Origin: AWTP1-13 sp963832445
GTDB taxonomy: Bacteria; Pseudomonadota; Alphaproteobacteria; Rhizobiales; Hyphomicrobiaceae
Direction of reading: 5' to 3'
Length of the DNA: 64,000 nucleotides
Assembly: GCA_963832445.1 (NCBI GenBank)
Contig: CAWHUM010000009.1
Location: 1 to 64,000, forward strand
The position numbers and the translations under genes were made by a program. The notes under the pieces were generated by a model. The model was given only the letters and a program-made list of their open reading frames with translations. It was not told the origin of the DNA and made no database searches. Positions 1 through 7,918 of this stretch are shown piece after piece. The stretch's first letter is position 1. Every line of letters starts with the position of its first letter.

Positions 1-1645
1 CGAAATGCGGCGGCTAAACGCGACGACACGAGCCGGGCAACATCCCCCGCCCACGTCGTCCTCCTCGTCCTGCTGCCGTTCGTGAGCGGCTACTACCTCT
101 CTTATCTCTATCGCTCCATCAACGCCCTGATCTCCGAGGCGTTGGTCGCAGAGTTCGCCCTGTCGCCGGGGAACCTCGGGTTCCTGACGGCGACCTACTT
201 CCTCGCCTTTGCCGTGATTCAGCTCCCCCTTGGGGTCTGCCTCGACCGCTTCGGGCCACGTCGCGTCCAAGCCGTCCTGCTGTCCATCGCGGCTGCCGGA
301 GCTGCGCTCTTTGCCTACGCGGATAACTTTGTCACCCTCGCCATCGGCCGAGGCCTCATCGGCCTCGGCGTCGCCGGTGCGCTGATGGCCGGGCTCAAGG
401 CCATCGTGCTGTGGTTCCCGGCCGAGCGCATCGCACTGGCCAACGGCTGGTTCATCATGCTGGGTGCGCTAGGCGCCGTCACCGCCACGGTGCCGGCCGA
501 AATCGTGCTCGCCCATGTGGGCTGGCGCGGCGTGTTCGCCGTCCTCGCCGCCGTCACGGCCGCTTCAGCGCTGCTGATCCTGCTCGCCGTGCCGGAGCGG
601 CGACAGAGCTGCGATGCGAGTGCGTGAGACTGGCGGACTGGACTTGTCGCGGTCTACCGCGACTCGCGCTTCTGGCGCCTGGCACCGCTGTCGGCAAGCT
701 GCATCGGCTCGGCTTGGGCCCTGCAGGGCCTGTGGGCCGCACCGTGGCTCGCCGACGTCGAAGGCTTCGAGCGACCCGTCGGTCGTCGCGCACCTGTTCG
801 TCATGGCGCTGGCGCTGAGCGCGTCGGCGCTTCTGCTTGGAATAGGTGCCAATCGGTTGCGACGGAACGGCATCTCACTCTCTCAGACTCTTGCCGTGGC
901 GACCGGCATCGCTCTCATCGCACAACTGGCACTCGTGCTCCGTTGGCCCGTGCCCGCCTGGCTCCCGTGGATCACGATTGCCGCCATCGGCGCAGGCACT
1001 GTGCTGAGCTACGCGATCTTAAGTGAGATGTTCCCAAAATCGGCCTCCGGCCGCGCCAACGGCGCGCTCAACCTGCTGCACGTCACAGCCGCCTTTGCGG
1101 TCCAGTACACCATCGGGCTTGTCATCCAGCTCTGGCCCGCCGAGGCCGGGCACTACCCCAACGACGCCTATCGGACGGCGTTCGGTCTCAACCTGGCCCT
1201 GCAGGCCGTTGCGTTCGTGTGGTTCATGCGGCCGCAGCGCAAAGCCGCACTGCACCACCTGCCGGCGCATCCCATCCACGCCTTGGCCTCAAGCCTCGGC
1301 CTCGCCCCGGCGGCTGCCCTCTCCTATGCCCGCGCGCGGCACGGCTGGTCCCTGCATATAGCCCGCGCTCGCGCGCACCAGCAGGCTTGGCGCACCACTG
1401 CCTTCGCTTCGTTCGCGGTATCGGCGCTTCTCGCCTTATCGGTGGCGTCGACAGTTCTCGGCACCTCGGTTGGCGGCAGTGTCATAGAAGGCGCGCACGC
1501 GGCCGAGACGCGAGACCTTGCGGACGGGCATTCCAAGCAATCTGTGATGCTCAATACCGAAGTGCTGCCCGCTTGGCTGTCACTCCGCAACCCGTACGGC
1601 CTCATGCAACAGGGGAACAAAAGTGCCGACAAACAACAGCGCTGA
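1..1645 (+). pseudogene. Broken MFS transporter, 5' end outside the window
   Basis: This is a Major Facilitator Superfamily permease whose beginning lies left of base 1. Frame 1 is open from base 1 and gives hydrophobic helices and the MFS loop motif GVCLDRFGPRR near 235-270. A TGA at 625-627 interrupts it, but MFS-like sequence continues in the same frame (VYRDSRFWRLAPLSA, from 652) until about 780. There a one-base shift moves the rest (SVVAHLFVMALALS onward) into frame 2, which runs to a stop at 1645. The permease itself seems to end near 1250 (VWFMRPQRK). The following 130 codons are not typical of MFS proteins and contain one more membrane segment. With one nonsense codon and one frameshift, a complete transporter cannot be made. 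The substrate cannot be told. Confidence 0.75.
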
Positions 1646-1847
1646 CAAAGGTCCCGTGCCGTCCGACCAACTGTTGTGGAACATCGAGACCGTCTCTCTA
1701 AGAACGGGCCTCTCGCGCGCCACCATCTATCGCTACATCAAACGCAAGCTGTTCCCTCCCCAGCGTCGCATCGGCCCTAACCGCGTCGGATGGCTTGCAG
1801 CGGAGGTCATCGCCTGGGTCGCGGCCCTTCCTCGTCCGGGTGAATGA
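1623..1847 (+). CDS. AlpA-like helix-turn-helix regulator
   Basis: A 74-residue protein starting at GTG 1623, overlapping the preceding frame by 23 bases. It contains a winged-HTH/MerR-like segment of the AlpA (phage/prophage regulator) type: an ETVSLRTGLSRATIYRYIK recognition helix, a basic turn and a W-containing wing (VGWLAAEVIAWV). AlpA-like proteins typically control excision or transcription of integrated elements, so this is probably a leftover of a mobile element. No integrase is visible in the window. The family call is firm from the HTH pattern; the biological role is inferred. Confidence 0.6.
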   Translation: MPTNNSADKGPVPSDQLLWNIETVSLRTGLSRATIYRYIKRKLFPPQRRIGPNRVGWLAAEVIAWVAALPRPGE

Positions 1848-2304
1848 CCGTACAGCAGCCATTAAGTTCTCCGCCGGAACATCCGGCGTTCAGAGCGTCG
1901 ACCGCCGGTCGGGCCACATGTGATCCCTCGGCCCGACTTCAGCCATTGACGAGTAGACTTTCTCCTGTCTTCATCAAAACGGAGCCGGAGAGAATCCAAA
2001 GCCGAGATCCCGCGTGATGAGCGTGTGATGAGATTGAGAACGCGCCGAGATTCACGCTCTAACTAATTGAAAGCACACTCAGCTCTCTAAGCTCCGTCTT
2101 GAACAGCCAATAGGCGGGCCCCGACCTCGCCGCAGTCGACCCGCTGCTGCCAGAACTGGATGACGTCTTGGCCTTCTTGGGCACTGGGCAACTCCTCAGC
2201 CTAACACACAGACAACGGGCATCCTTATGCAACCGCGCCCCAAGTCAACACTGCACGTGATTGCGTAGTCTTGGGGCCGGTGCAGATCGCCGACCCCGCA
2301 GTGC
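1848..2304. other. Non-coding stretch, possible gene relics
   Basis: No convincing gene, RNA or repeat is seen. A short open stretch around 2117-2260 reads PDLAAVDPLLPELDDVLAF and could be a decayed coding fragment, but it has no start or ribosome binding site. The stretch lies between the AlpA-like gene and the convergent 3' end of the binding-protein gene. Confidence 0.4.
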
Positions 2305-3483
2305 CTACTTCTTCGACGCCCTCGGGTCCTTTACGTTCTCGACCTTGTCGAACTCGACGTTGACGAGCTTGCCGCCGACCTTCTGCACGCGCCGAATGTA
2401 GACAGTCTGCACGATGTCACGCGTTTCCGGATCGATCGAGATCGGTCCGCGCGGGCTCTCCCAGCGCATCCCCTTGGCCGCATTGACCAGCGCTTCCGCG
2501 TCGGTCTTGCCACCGGTCTTCTTCAGGGCCTCGTAGATCAGGTGAATGCCGTCCCAGCCGCCGGTGGAATAGATGTTCGGATTGCGGCCGCCATATTCGG
2601 CGGCGAAGCTCTTGACGAACGCCTTGTTCATCGCCGAATCGTGATTGTGGTCGTAATGATAGACGGTGATGATGCCCAGGCTGGCGTCGCCCATGCTGTT
2701 GCGGGCCTCGTCCTCGGTCAGCTCGCCCATTCCGAGCACCTTGAGTTTGTTGGGGTCGATCCCGCGTTCGGCCAGCACCTTGCCGATGGCGGCAGGTTGC
2801 GCCCCGCCCGGCACGAAGATGAAGATCGATTCCGGGTTCATATCCTTTGCGCGCTGCACAAAGGCGGTGAAGTCGGGATTGGCAACGGGAAAGCGCACCG
2901 AGCCCACGATCTCCCCGCCCGCCGCCTTGAAGCCGCGGTGGAAAGCTCCTTCCGCATCGTGACCGGGCCCGTAGTCGGAGACCATCGTGTAGGCTTTCTT
3001 GATACCGCTCTTGTAGGCCCAGGTTCCGAAGGTCTCGACCAGTTGCGGGATAGTGGCCGAGGTGCGCACCATGTAGGGCGATTTGGTTACGACGATCGAA
3101 GTCGCCGCATTCATGACCACCATGAATTTCTTGGCTTGTTCCGACACGTCGGCTGCGGCGATGGCGTTGGGCGTCAGCACGAAGCCCGCGAGAATGTCGA
3201 CCCCGTCACGGGTGACCAGCTCCTGGGCCAGCCGCTTGGCGACGTCGGGCGCAACGCCGCCGGTGTCCCGGCGGACGAACTCGATCTTCCTGCCCGCAAC
3301 AGTGTCGCCCTTCTGCTTGACGTAGAGCTTGACCGCGTTGTCCATCTGGCTTGCGGTATCGGCGAACTGTCCGGAATAGGGCATGATCAGGCCGATCTTG
3401 ATGGCGTCTTGCGCTGAAGCCGGCCCAGCGAGCACCGCTGCCGTGAAAGCAATGCCCAGAATCGCAAGCGATGACTTTTGCAT
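2305..3483 (-). CDS. ABC substrate-binding protein, branched-chain amino acid type
   Basis: A 392-residue periplasmic binding protein of the Leu/Ile/Val-binding (Peripla_BP_6, type I fold) family. The N-terminus MQKSSLAILGIAFTAAVLAG...ASAQ is a Sec signal peptide with a cleavage site after ASA. The mature protein begins DAIKIGLIMPYSGQFA, the classic first strand of the family. I chose ATG 3483 because GGGAGGAG lies just upstream on the minus strand; an in-frame codon 14 residues earlier has no such site. No cognate LivHMGF permease or ATPase genes are nearby, so it is an orphan that must share components encoded elsewhere. The ligand is unknown; many such proteins in Hyphomicrobiales bind aromatic acids or amides rather than amino acids. 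Confidence 0.85.
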   Translation of the reverse strand: MQKSSLAILGIAFTAAVLAGPASAQDAIKIGLIMPYSGQFADTASQMDNAVKLYVKQKGDTVAGRKIEFVRRDTGGVAPDVAKRLAQELVTRDGVDILAGFVLTPNAIAAADVSEQAKKFMVVMNAATSIVVTKSPYMVRTSATIPQLVETFGTWAYKSGIKKAYTMVSDYGPGHDAEGAFHRGFKAAGGEIVGSVRFPVANPDFTAFVQRAKDMNPESIFIFVPGGAQPAAIGKVLAERGIDPNKLKVLGMGELTEDEARNSMGDASLGIITVYHYDHNHDSAMNKAFVKSFAAEYGGRNPNIYSTGGWDGIHLIYEALKKTGGKTDAEALVNAAKGMRWESPRGPISIDPETRDIVQTVYIRRVQKVGGKLVNVEFDKVENVKDPRASKK

Positions 3484-3648
3484 TGACTCCTCCCTTGCTG
3501 GGCTGTGATCGCCCCTTTCAGTCAACCGTAGTTTCGCTGGCGCCGCGGGTCAATTTGCAGCTCTGATCTCGGACTAAGGGCTGATAGGTTGCAAAGTCCG
3601 GCGCGTCCCTGCACTCGTCGGATCCAGGCCATCGCAGCGAGGGATCGC

Positions 3649-4413
3649 ATGGGCAAACTCGAGGGCAGGACCGCGATAGTCACCGGAGGCGCCCATGGCC
3701 TGGGCCGCGTGTTCTCGGATGGCTTGGCGCGCGCTGGCGCAACGGTGGCGGTGCTGGACATTGCCGACGGCGAGACAGCAGCTTCGGCCATCAACAAGGA
3801 TCTCGGCACCGCGTCATGCTTCGGTCTGGAGACCGACGTCAGCGACGAAGCGTCCGTCAAAGCCGCAGTCGCCGGCGTGCTCAGCCGCACTGGCCGCATC
3901 GATATCCTTGTCAACAACGCCGCCGTCTACTCCTCCCTCCCGCTGGCAGGTTTTGCCGACATCGACGCTGCGCTGTGGGACAAGGTGATGGCGGTCAACC
4001 TGCGCGGGCCCTTCCTGATGGTTAAGCACGTCGCCCCGGCAATGATCTCGCGCAAGAGCGGCAAGATCATCAACATCGCCTCCGGCACCGCCTACAAGGG
4101 CATGCCGCAGATGCTCCACTACGTCACATCCAAGGGGGGTGTGGTGGCCTTCACGCGCGCCCTGTCGCGTGAACTCGGTACACATAACATTTGCGTTAAC
4201 TCGCTGGCCCCGGGGTTGACCCTGAGCGACAGCATCCAGGCCAACCCCGAGCACATCGCCTTCGCCCGCGACCGCGTGGTGGCCAGCCGGGCCATCCAGC
4301 GTGACGGCTACCCGCAGGATCTCGTCGGCGCCCTCCTGTTCCTCGCCTCCTCCGACAGCGATTTCGTCACCGGGCAGACGATCGCCGTTGACGGCGGCTC
4401 GATCAACACCTAG
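3649..4413 (+). CDS. Short-chain dehydrogenase/reductase (SDR)
   Basis: A 254-residue classical SDR, an NAD(P)-dependent oxidoreductase. Visible motifs are the cofactor glycine motif TGGAHGLG (residues 12-19), the NNAA motif, catalytic Ser145, Tyr158 and Lys162 (YVTSK), and a C-terminal family signature around VTGQTIAVDGG. The length is standard. The start at ATG 3649 gives the usual short lead before the first beta strand, preceded by GAGGG; an upstream in-frame ATG at 3589 would add an atypical arginine-rich tail. It is divergent from the binding-protein gene, so the two may share a control region. The substrate (3-hydroxyacyl, sugar or alcohol) cannot be assigned. Confidence 0.85.
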   Translation: MGKLEGRTAIVTGGAHGLGRVFSDGLARAGATVAVLDIADGETAASAINKDLGTASCFGLETDVSDEASVKAAVAGVLSRTGRIDILVNNAAVYSSLPLAGFADIDAALWDKVMAVNLRGPFLMVKHVAPAMISRKSGKIINIASGTAYKGMPQMLHYVTSKGGVVAFTRALSRELGTHNICVNSLAPGLTLSDSIQANPEHIAFARDRVVASRAIQRDGYPQDLVGALLFLASSDSDFVTGQTIAVDGGSINT

Positions 4414-4672
4414 CCGCCCACGCCTGCGTCCCCTGACGCAGCCGAGATTTCAATTCGACTGCCAATCCTCTCCTGCCCGCGGATGTCAGGAGACCTCCCT
4501 CCTACACGCATTTGTCAGATCGCGTGTACAGACGAGCGGCCATAATTGCCGGGTATGGAACCTAAAGCCAGACGGTGCATTTGCCTCAGCAAGCACCGGG
4601 ATAGGCTTTTGGGGGCCTCGATGCGGCCCGCAGGCCGCAAAACAATGCCCGGCAGGGCCAAGAGGAGTAGCT

Positions 4673-5962
4673 ATGGCAAAGCAAGTTTCAGTTCAACGCG
4701 CCACGATCGAGGGGCAGCGCTTCCTCGAGAATCGGCTGCTCGACACCCGCCACCTTTCACACGAGCTAGTCGGCCCCCTCAGCGCCGAGGACATGGTCGT
4801 CCAGGCGATGGAAGATGCGAGCCCCACCAAATGGCATCTCGCGCATGTAACCTGGTTCTTCGAGACATTCATCCTCACCAAGCACCTCCCCGGCTACCTC
4901 CCCTTCGACGACGCCTTCAACTACTGCTTCAACTCCTATTACGAAACCCAAGGCCCGCGGCAGCCCCGCCCCAAACGCGGCGTGCTGACGAGGCCCTCGA
5001 GTGAGCGCGTCTTGGCTTACCGGGCCCATGTCGACGAGGCGCTGGGCAAGCTGTTCGCCAAAGGCGTGGAGCCGGGCTCCGAGGTGGCGCGGCTCATCGA
5101 GGTGGGCATCAATCATGAGCAACAGCACCAGGAACTGCTGCTGACCGACATTCTGGCGCTGTTTGCGGCCAGTCCCCTCCGCCCCGCCTATCGCACCCGC
5201 CGCCCGCGCGCGGCGGCCTCCGACCCAGGCCCACCTGACTGGATCGAATATGCGGGCGGCATTCGCCAGGCCGGCCATGACGGCAACGGCTTCGCTTGGG
5301 ACAATGAGGCGCCACGTCACGACGTGCTCATCCATCCCTTCCGCCTGGCCGACCGCCTCGTCACCAACGGCGAATGGCTCGAGTTCATGGCGGATGGCGG
5401 CTATCGCACGGCCACGCTGTGGCTGGCGGACGGCTGGGCGACCGTCAACCGTGAGGGCTGGGAAGCGCCGCTGTACTGGGAGCAGCGCGATGGCGAATGG
5501 CTCGCCATGTCGCTCGAGGGACTACAGCCCGTCGAGCCGGCAGCGCCAGTGTGCCGTGTCAGCTACTACGAGGCTGACGCCTTCGCGCGCTGGGCCGGCA
5601 AGCGATTGCCGACCGAGTTCGAGTGGGAGATCGCCGCGCAAGATCTACCCATCACGGGCAACACACTGGCGACCCGCGCGCTGCGCCCGCTCCCCGCGGA
5701 GCCGGCCACGGGCCAGCCGCGCCAAATGTTCGGCGACGTGTGGGAGTGGACGCAAAGCGCCTATCTGCCCTACCCGGGCTATGGGCCACCCGAAGGTGCG
5801 CTCGGCGAGTACAACGGCAAGTTCATGGTGAGCCAGCAGGTGCTGCGCGGCGCATCGTGTGCGACCCCCGATGGCCACTCGCGCGCCACCTACCGCAACT
5901 TCTTCTACCCCCACCAGCGCTGGCAGTTCATGGGCCTGCGTCTCGCCGCGGAGATCAACTGA
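4673..5962 (+). CDS. egtB: Ergothioneine biosynthesis protein EgtB (hercynine oxygenase)
   Basis: A 429-residue non-haem iron sulfoxide synthase that joins the imidazole carbon of hercynine to a cysteinyl thiol with O2. The N-terminal DinB-like four-helix domain carries the predicted iron ligands His58 (WHLAHVTWFFET) and His148/His152 (NHEQQHQE). The C-terminal half, from about residue 185, is the FGE-sulfatase/C-type-lectin-like domain, with GDVWEWTQSAY and a terminal GLRLA. ATG 4673 is preceded by AGAGGAG. The stop overlaps the next start by one base (TGATG at 5960-5964), so egtB and egtD are translationally coupled. No egtC amidotransferase or egtA ligase is present nearby, which fits EgtB types that accept cysteine directly, but this is inference. 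Confidence 0.93.
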   Translation: MAKQVSVQRATIEGQRFLENRLLDTRHLSHELVGPLSAEDMVVQAMEDASPTKWHLAHVTWFFETFILTKHLPGYLPFDDAFNYCFNSYYETQGPRQPRPKRGVLTRPSSERVLAYRAHVDEALGKLFAKGVEPGSEVARLIEVGINHEQQHQELLLTDILALFAASPLRPAYRTRRPRAAASDPGPPDWIEYAGGIRQAGHDGNGFAWDNEAPRHDVLIHPFRLADRLVTNGEWLEFMADGGYRTATLWLADGWATVNREGWEAPLYWEQRDGEWLAMSLEGLQPVEPAAPVCRVSYYEADAFARWAGKRLPTEFEWEIAAQDLPITGNTLATRALRPLPAEPATGQPRQMFGDVWEWTQSAYLPYPGYGPPEGALGEYNGKFMVSQQVLRGASCATPDGHSRATYRNFFYPHQRWQFMGLRLAAEIN

Positions 5963-6930
5963 TGCTCAACCCAAAAGCGCGCCGGCTGCCAGTACCCCTG
6001 CCAGCCGAGGACGATGATTTTGCCGCGGCCATAGTCGATGGCCTATCCCGCAGCAAGAAAACGTTGCCCTGCCGGTTCTTCTACGATGCGCGCGGAAGCG
6101 AGCTGTTCGAGGAGATCACCCGGCTGCCCGAGTATTATCCAACGCGCACGGAGGCAGCGATCCTGAAGGCCAATGCCGTCGAGATGGCGCAAAGCGTGCC
6201 AGCCGGCGGCGTGCTCGTGGAGTTCGGCTCCGGCTCGAGCCTCAAGACGGAGATCCTTCTGGGGCAGCTGCCACAGTTGCGAGCCTACGTCTGCATCGAC
6301 GTCTCGCACGATGCGCTCCGCGAGGCACGACAACGCCTTGCATCGCGGTTTCCAAGCCTCGATGTGCGCCCTATCGTCGGCGACTTCTCCCATCCAATCG
6401 CGCTCCCTCTCGACCTGCGCGATTGCAGCAAGACCGGCTTTTTCCCGGGCTCGACGATCGGCAATCTGACCCCTGTCGAAGCAGGGCGCCTGCTTCGGGT
6501 GTTTCGAGCCGTGCTCTCTCCCGGCGGCAGACTGATCGTGGGCGTCGACCTCAAGAAGGACGAGGGCAGGCTGGTGCTGGCGTACAACGACGCGGCGGGC
6601 GTTACCGCGGCGTTCAACCTCAACCTGCTGGCCCGCATTAATCGCGAGCTGGGCGGCGCCTTCGCGCTCGAAGCGTTCCGGCATGAAGCCGTTTACAATT
6701 CACGCGAGGGCCGCATCGAGATGCACCTGGAGAGCCAACGGGAGCAAGATGTGAAAGTTCGCGGACGGGAGTTCCACTTCAAGGCCGGCGAGCGCATCCA
6801 CACCGAGAACTCATACAAGTATTCGATCCGCCAGTTCCAGGATCTGGCGCGATCGGCCGACTGGCAGCCGCAGCGCGTGTGGACGGACGCAGAGCAACTC
6901 TTCAGCGTGCATGAGCTGTGCGCGGCCTAG
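5962..6930 (+). CDS. egtD: L-histidine N(alpha)-methyltransferase EgtD
   Basis: A 322-residue SAM-dependent enzyme that trimethylates the alpha-amino group of histidine to give hercynine, the first step of ergothioneine synthesis. It shows the DUF2260/EgtD layout: an early FFYDARGSELFEEIT segment, the SAM-binding loop LVEFGSGSS (residues 85-93) followed by KTEILL, the PGSTIGNL segment, and a C-terminal NSYKYS. Its length matches the family. The ATG at 5962 uses the last base of the egtB stop, and the pair is the standard proteobacterial egtBD arrangement. Confidence 0.93.
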   Translation: MLNPKARRLPVPLPAEDDDFAAAIVDGLSRSKKTLPCRFFYDARGSELFEEITRLPEYYPTRTEAAILKANAVEMAQSVPAGGVLVEFGSGSSLKTEILLGQLPQLRAYVCIDVSHDALREARQRLASRFPSLDVRPIVGDFSHPIALPLDLRDCSKTGFFPGSTIGNLTPVEAGRLLRVFRAVLSPGGRLIVGVDLKKDEGRLVLAYNDAAGVTAAFNLNLLARINRELGGAFALEAFRHEAVYNSREGRIEMHLESQREQDVKVRGREFHFKAGERIHTENSYKYSIRQFQDLARSADWQPQRVWTDAEQLFSVHELCAA

Positions 6931-6960
6931 CAACCGCGACTTGGTCGCGACCTCGCCTCC

Positions 6961-7755
6961 ATGGTATTGCCGGTCATGGGTGAGACCGCGGCCATTGCGA
7001 TCCGGGACGTCACCAAGCGGTTCGGTGACGGCCCGGTTGTGCTCGATGGTGTGTCTTTGTCCGTGCGGCCAGGCGAATTCCTGGCCGTGGTGGGCGCGTC
7101 CGGCTCCGGCAAGACCACGCTGCTGCGCCTGATCAACCGCCTGCTCGATCCGAGCACAGGAACACTGCAGATCGGGGGCACTGACGTGCGATCGCTCGAC
7201 GCGGTCGTGCTGCGCCGGCGCATCGGCTACGTATTCCAGGAGGTCGGCCTCTTCCCGCACATGACGGTGGCCGAGAACATCGCCATCACGCCCAGGCTGC
7301 TCGGCTGGGACAGGGCGCGCCGCGACGCGCGGGTCGACGAGTTGCTGGAGCTGGTGCGCCTCGATGCAAGCTACACCGGACGGTTTCCGTCCCAGCTGTC
7401 AGGCGGTGAGCGCCAGCGCGTCGGCGTTGCGCGGGCGTTGGCGGCCGCGCCCGAGATCGTGCTGATGGACGAGCCGTTCGCCGCGCTCGATCCGCTGACC
7501 CGCGACGGTCTCGGCCAGGACTACCGGCAGCTGCACGAGACGCTCCGCCTCACTACCGTGATGATCACACACGACATACTGGAGGCCTTGGGGCTCGCCG
7601 ACCGTATCGTCGTGCTGCAGAGGGGCGCCGTGATCGCCGATGGCGCACCTTCCTCGCTGATGTCCGACGAGCACGCCTACGTCCGCGAGCTGATGCGGAC
7701 CCCCAGAAGAATTGCCGAACGTGTAGGCGCCTTGTTGGCCAGCGAGGGGCGCTAG
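6961..7755 (+). CDS. ABC transporter ATPase, OpuCA/EgtV-like
   Basis: A 264-residue ATPase of a quaternary-amine-type importer. It contains Walker A GASGSGKT (residues 45-52), the signature LSGGE (146-150), Walker B IVLMDEP and the switch His in MITHD. It lacks the C-terminal CBS domains found in OpuCA/ProV and so resembles the shorter EgtV form. It starts 30 bases after egtD on the same strand; ATG 6961 and ATG 6976 (MGETAAI) are both possible. The TAG stop lies inside the CTAG terminus of the palindromic element that follows. Co-location with egtBD suggests ergothioneine or another histidine betaine as substrate. Glycine betaine or choline are alternatives. Confidence 0.85.
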   Translation: MVLPVMGETAAIAIRDVTKRFGDGPVVLDGVSLSVRPGEFLAVVGASGSGKTTLLRLINRLLDPSTGTLQIGGTDVRSLDAVVLRRRIGYVFQEVGLFPHMTVAENIAITPRLLGWDRARRDARVDELLELVRLDASYTGRFPSQLSGGERQRVGVARALAAAPEIVLMDEPFAALDPLTRDGLGQDYRQLHETLRLTTVMITHDILEALGLADRIVVLQRGAVIADGAPSSLMSDEHAYVRELMRTPRRIAERVGALLASEGR

Positions 7756-7830
7756 TATGATGATCGAGAAATCCGCATCATCGCGTTGGACTAGGTCCGG
7801 GAGCGGATTTCTCGATCTGAATCACACTAG
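7752..7830. repeat. Palindromic element, copy 1
   Basis: A 79-base stem-loop element. The arms GATCGAGAAATCCGC (7762-7776) and GCGGATTTCTCGATC (7803-7817) are perfectly complementary over 15 bases. Both ends carry CTAG, at 7752-7755 and 7827-7830. The outer parts of the arms also pair, except for a three-base TCA-type difference. It has the same architecture as the element at 7844-7918, so both belong to one repeat family (REP/MITE-like). Its first CTAG supplies the stop codon of the preceding ATPase. Confidence 0.8.
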
Positions 7831-7843
7831 CATATTGATACTT

Positions 7844-7918
7844 CTAGTGTCCTTCAGATCGCGAAATTCGTTCAGAGTTTGCCGTACGCGGCGACGAATT
7901 TCGCGATCAGGACACTAG
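7844..7918. repeat. Palindromic element, copy 2
   Basis: A 75-base stem-loop element with arms 7844-7871 and 7894-7918. The outer CTAGTGTCC/GGACACTAG and inner GATCGCGAAATTCGT/ACGAATTTCGCGATC segments pair perfectly, apart from a TCA bulge in the left arm. The related copy at 7752-7830 shares the CTAG ends, the TCA bulge and the GATCG.GAAAT.CG core. It ends exactly one base before the ATG at 7919. The AGGA at 7909-7912 inside its right arm is the only Shine-Dalgarno-like sequence for the permease gene. Confidence 0.8.
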
